From an uncultured Clostridia bacterium (GTDB lineage Bacteria; Bacillota_A; Clostridia; Oscillospirales; Oscillospiraceae), in the NCBI GenBank assembly GCA_946408145.1, contig CAMJQX010000109.1, forward strand, positions 1-5,683: 5,683 nt of DNA, in the 5' to 3' direction. A program made the translations under genes and the position numbers. Under the pieces are notes generated by a model. That model did no database searches. It saw nothing but the letters and a program-made list of their open reading frames with translations, and had not been told where the DNA came from. Shown here in pieces: positions 5,208 to 5,683 of the stretch (its first letter is position 1; each line of letters opens with the position of its first letter).

Positions 5208-5683
5208 ATGAAACGCTTGACCGCTCTGCTTTTGATGCTCGCCCTGCTGCTGGCGCTGTCCGCTACGGCGGCCGCGGAGGACGGCGAACAGCCCGGAGCC
5301 TTCACCGTGGACACCAAGATCCACGACGTGATCGACGACCCCGCCTTCAGCGGCTTCGGACGGCTGCTCTTCCCCACGCTCTTTGACATCCCGGCGCGCC
5401 TGCCGATCAAGGAGCTGTATTATCTGCTGCCCGCCTACCATACCATCAACCCCGAGAACGCGGCCGAGGTGCTCAACTACCTCAAGGGTCAGGCCGAGGC
5501 CGGCAATCAGATCTTCTATGACATCTACAGCGCCGAGGAGAAGGCGGCCGACCCCGCCAAGGCGGACACGGGCCTCTTCTTCTTCCGCGGCGATCCCGGC
5601 GCGAAGTTCGCGGTGCTGTCGTCGGGCATGGCCTTCCGCTATGTCGGCGCCATCCATGACAGCTTCCCCCAGGCGCTGGAGCT
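5208..5683 (+). CDS. Secreted alpha/beta hydrolase (esterase/lipase-like), 3' end missing
   Basis: The frame stays open to the window edge, giving 158 residues. The N-terminus is a signal peptide: MKR, a Leu/Ala-rich core (4-18), and a likely cut after ATAAA (19-23) before EDGEQ. The mature part starts with a domain of about 95 residues (FGRLLFPTLFDIPARLPIKE, 50-69; YLLPAYHTINPEN, 72-84). A segment typical of alpha/beta hydrolases follows: GLFFFRGDPGAKFAVLSSG (122-140), then MAFRYVGAIHDSFPQALE (141-158). In relatives I recall, this strand-turn is a GGGF-type oxyanion-hole motif followed by YVGS.H..FP.A. Here the turn reads SGMAF. The nucleophile elbow, acid and histidine should be downstream and cannot be checked. 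There is no lipobox cysteine, so it should be released or cell-wall retained rather than lipid-anchored. The substrate is unknown; an acyl or acetyl ester is the family expectation. Confidence 0.75.
   Translation, partial: MKRLTALLLMLALLLALSATAAAEDGEQPGAFTVDTKIHDVIDDPAFSGFGRLLFPTLFDIPARLPIKELYYLLPAYHTINPENAAEVLNYLKGQAEAGNQIFYDIYSAEEKAADPAKADTGLFFFRGDPGAKFAVLSSGMAFRYVGAIHDSFPQALE

Overview
This window is GC-rich bacterial DNA with strong G/C preference at third codon positions, clear Shine-Dalgarno sites and sigma-70/sigma-A type promoters. It has an HlyD-type adaptor next to a MacB-like membrane protein and a secreted alpha/beta hydrolase of a type I associate with gut Clostridia. The best guess is a high-GC Firmicute (Clostridia, Oscillospiraceae-like). 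That placement rests on overall character and remembered family resemblance, not on a marker gene.

Layout, left to right. (1) 1-2185, plus strand: the 3' end of an export operon. It holds a membrane-fusion/adaptor protein cut by the window edge, then, one base after its stop, a two-transmembrane protein with a MacB-like extracytoplasmic core. The operon's ATPase and full permease are not in view and may lie upstream. (2) 2186-2430: a convergent intergenic region of about 245 bp holding five consecutive hairpins. Two near-identical 35-base terminator hairpins sit at its ends. (3) 4454-2431, minus strand: a two-gene operon of rsmI (16S rRNA C1402 2'-O-methyltransferase) followed, through a 4-base ATGA overlap, by a class I SAM-dependent methyltransferase of the Methyltransf_32 type. 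It has its own near-consensus promoter (TTGTCA, 17 bp, TATAAT). (4) 5095-4628, minus strand: a MutT/MutX-like NUDIX hydrolase whose terminator ends one base short of the rsmI -35 box. (5) 5208 to the window end, plus strand: the N-terminal part of a secreted alpha/beta hydrolase, divergent from the NUDIX gene, with back-to-back promoters between them.

Functionally, the genes are a mix of envelope export (the adaptor pair), RNA modification (rsmI and probably its coupled partner), nucleotide-pool housekeeping (NUDIX) and an exported hydrolase. They are not one pathway. I see no CRISPR array, tRNA, rRNA, transposase, phage or defence gene. The most unusual parts are the hairpin-packed spacer at 2186-2430 and the permease-like protein that lacks most of the FtsX membrane domain. 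I do not see clear evidence of a wholly new system.
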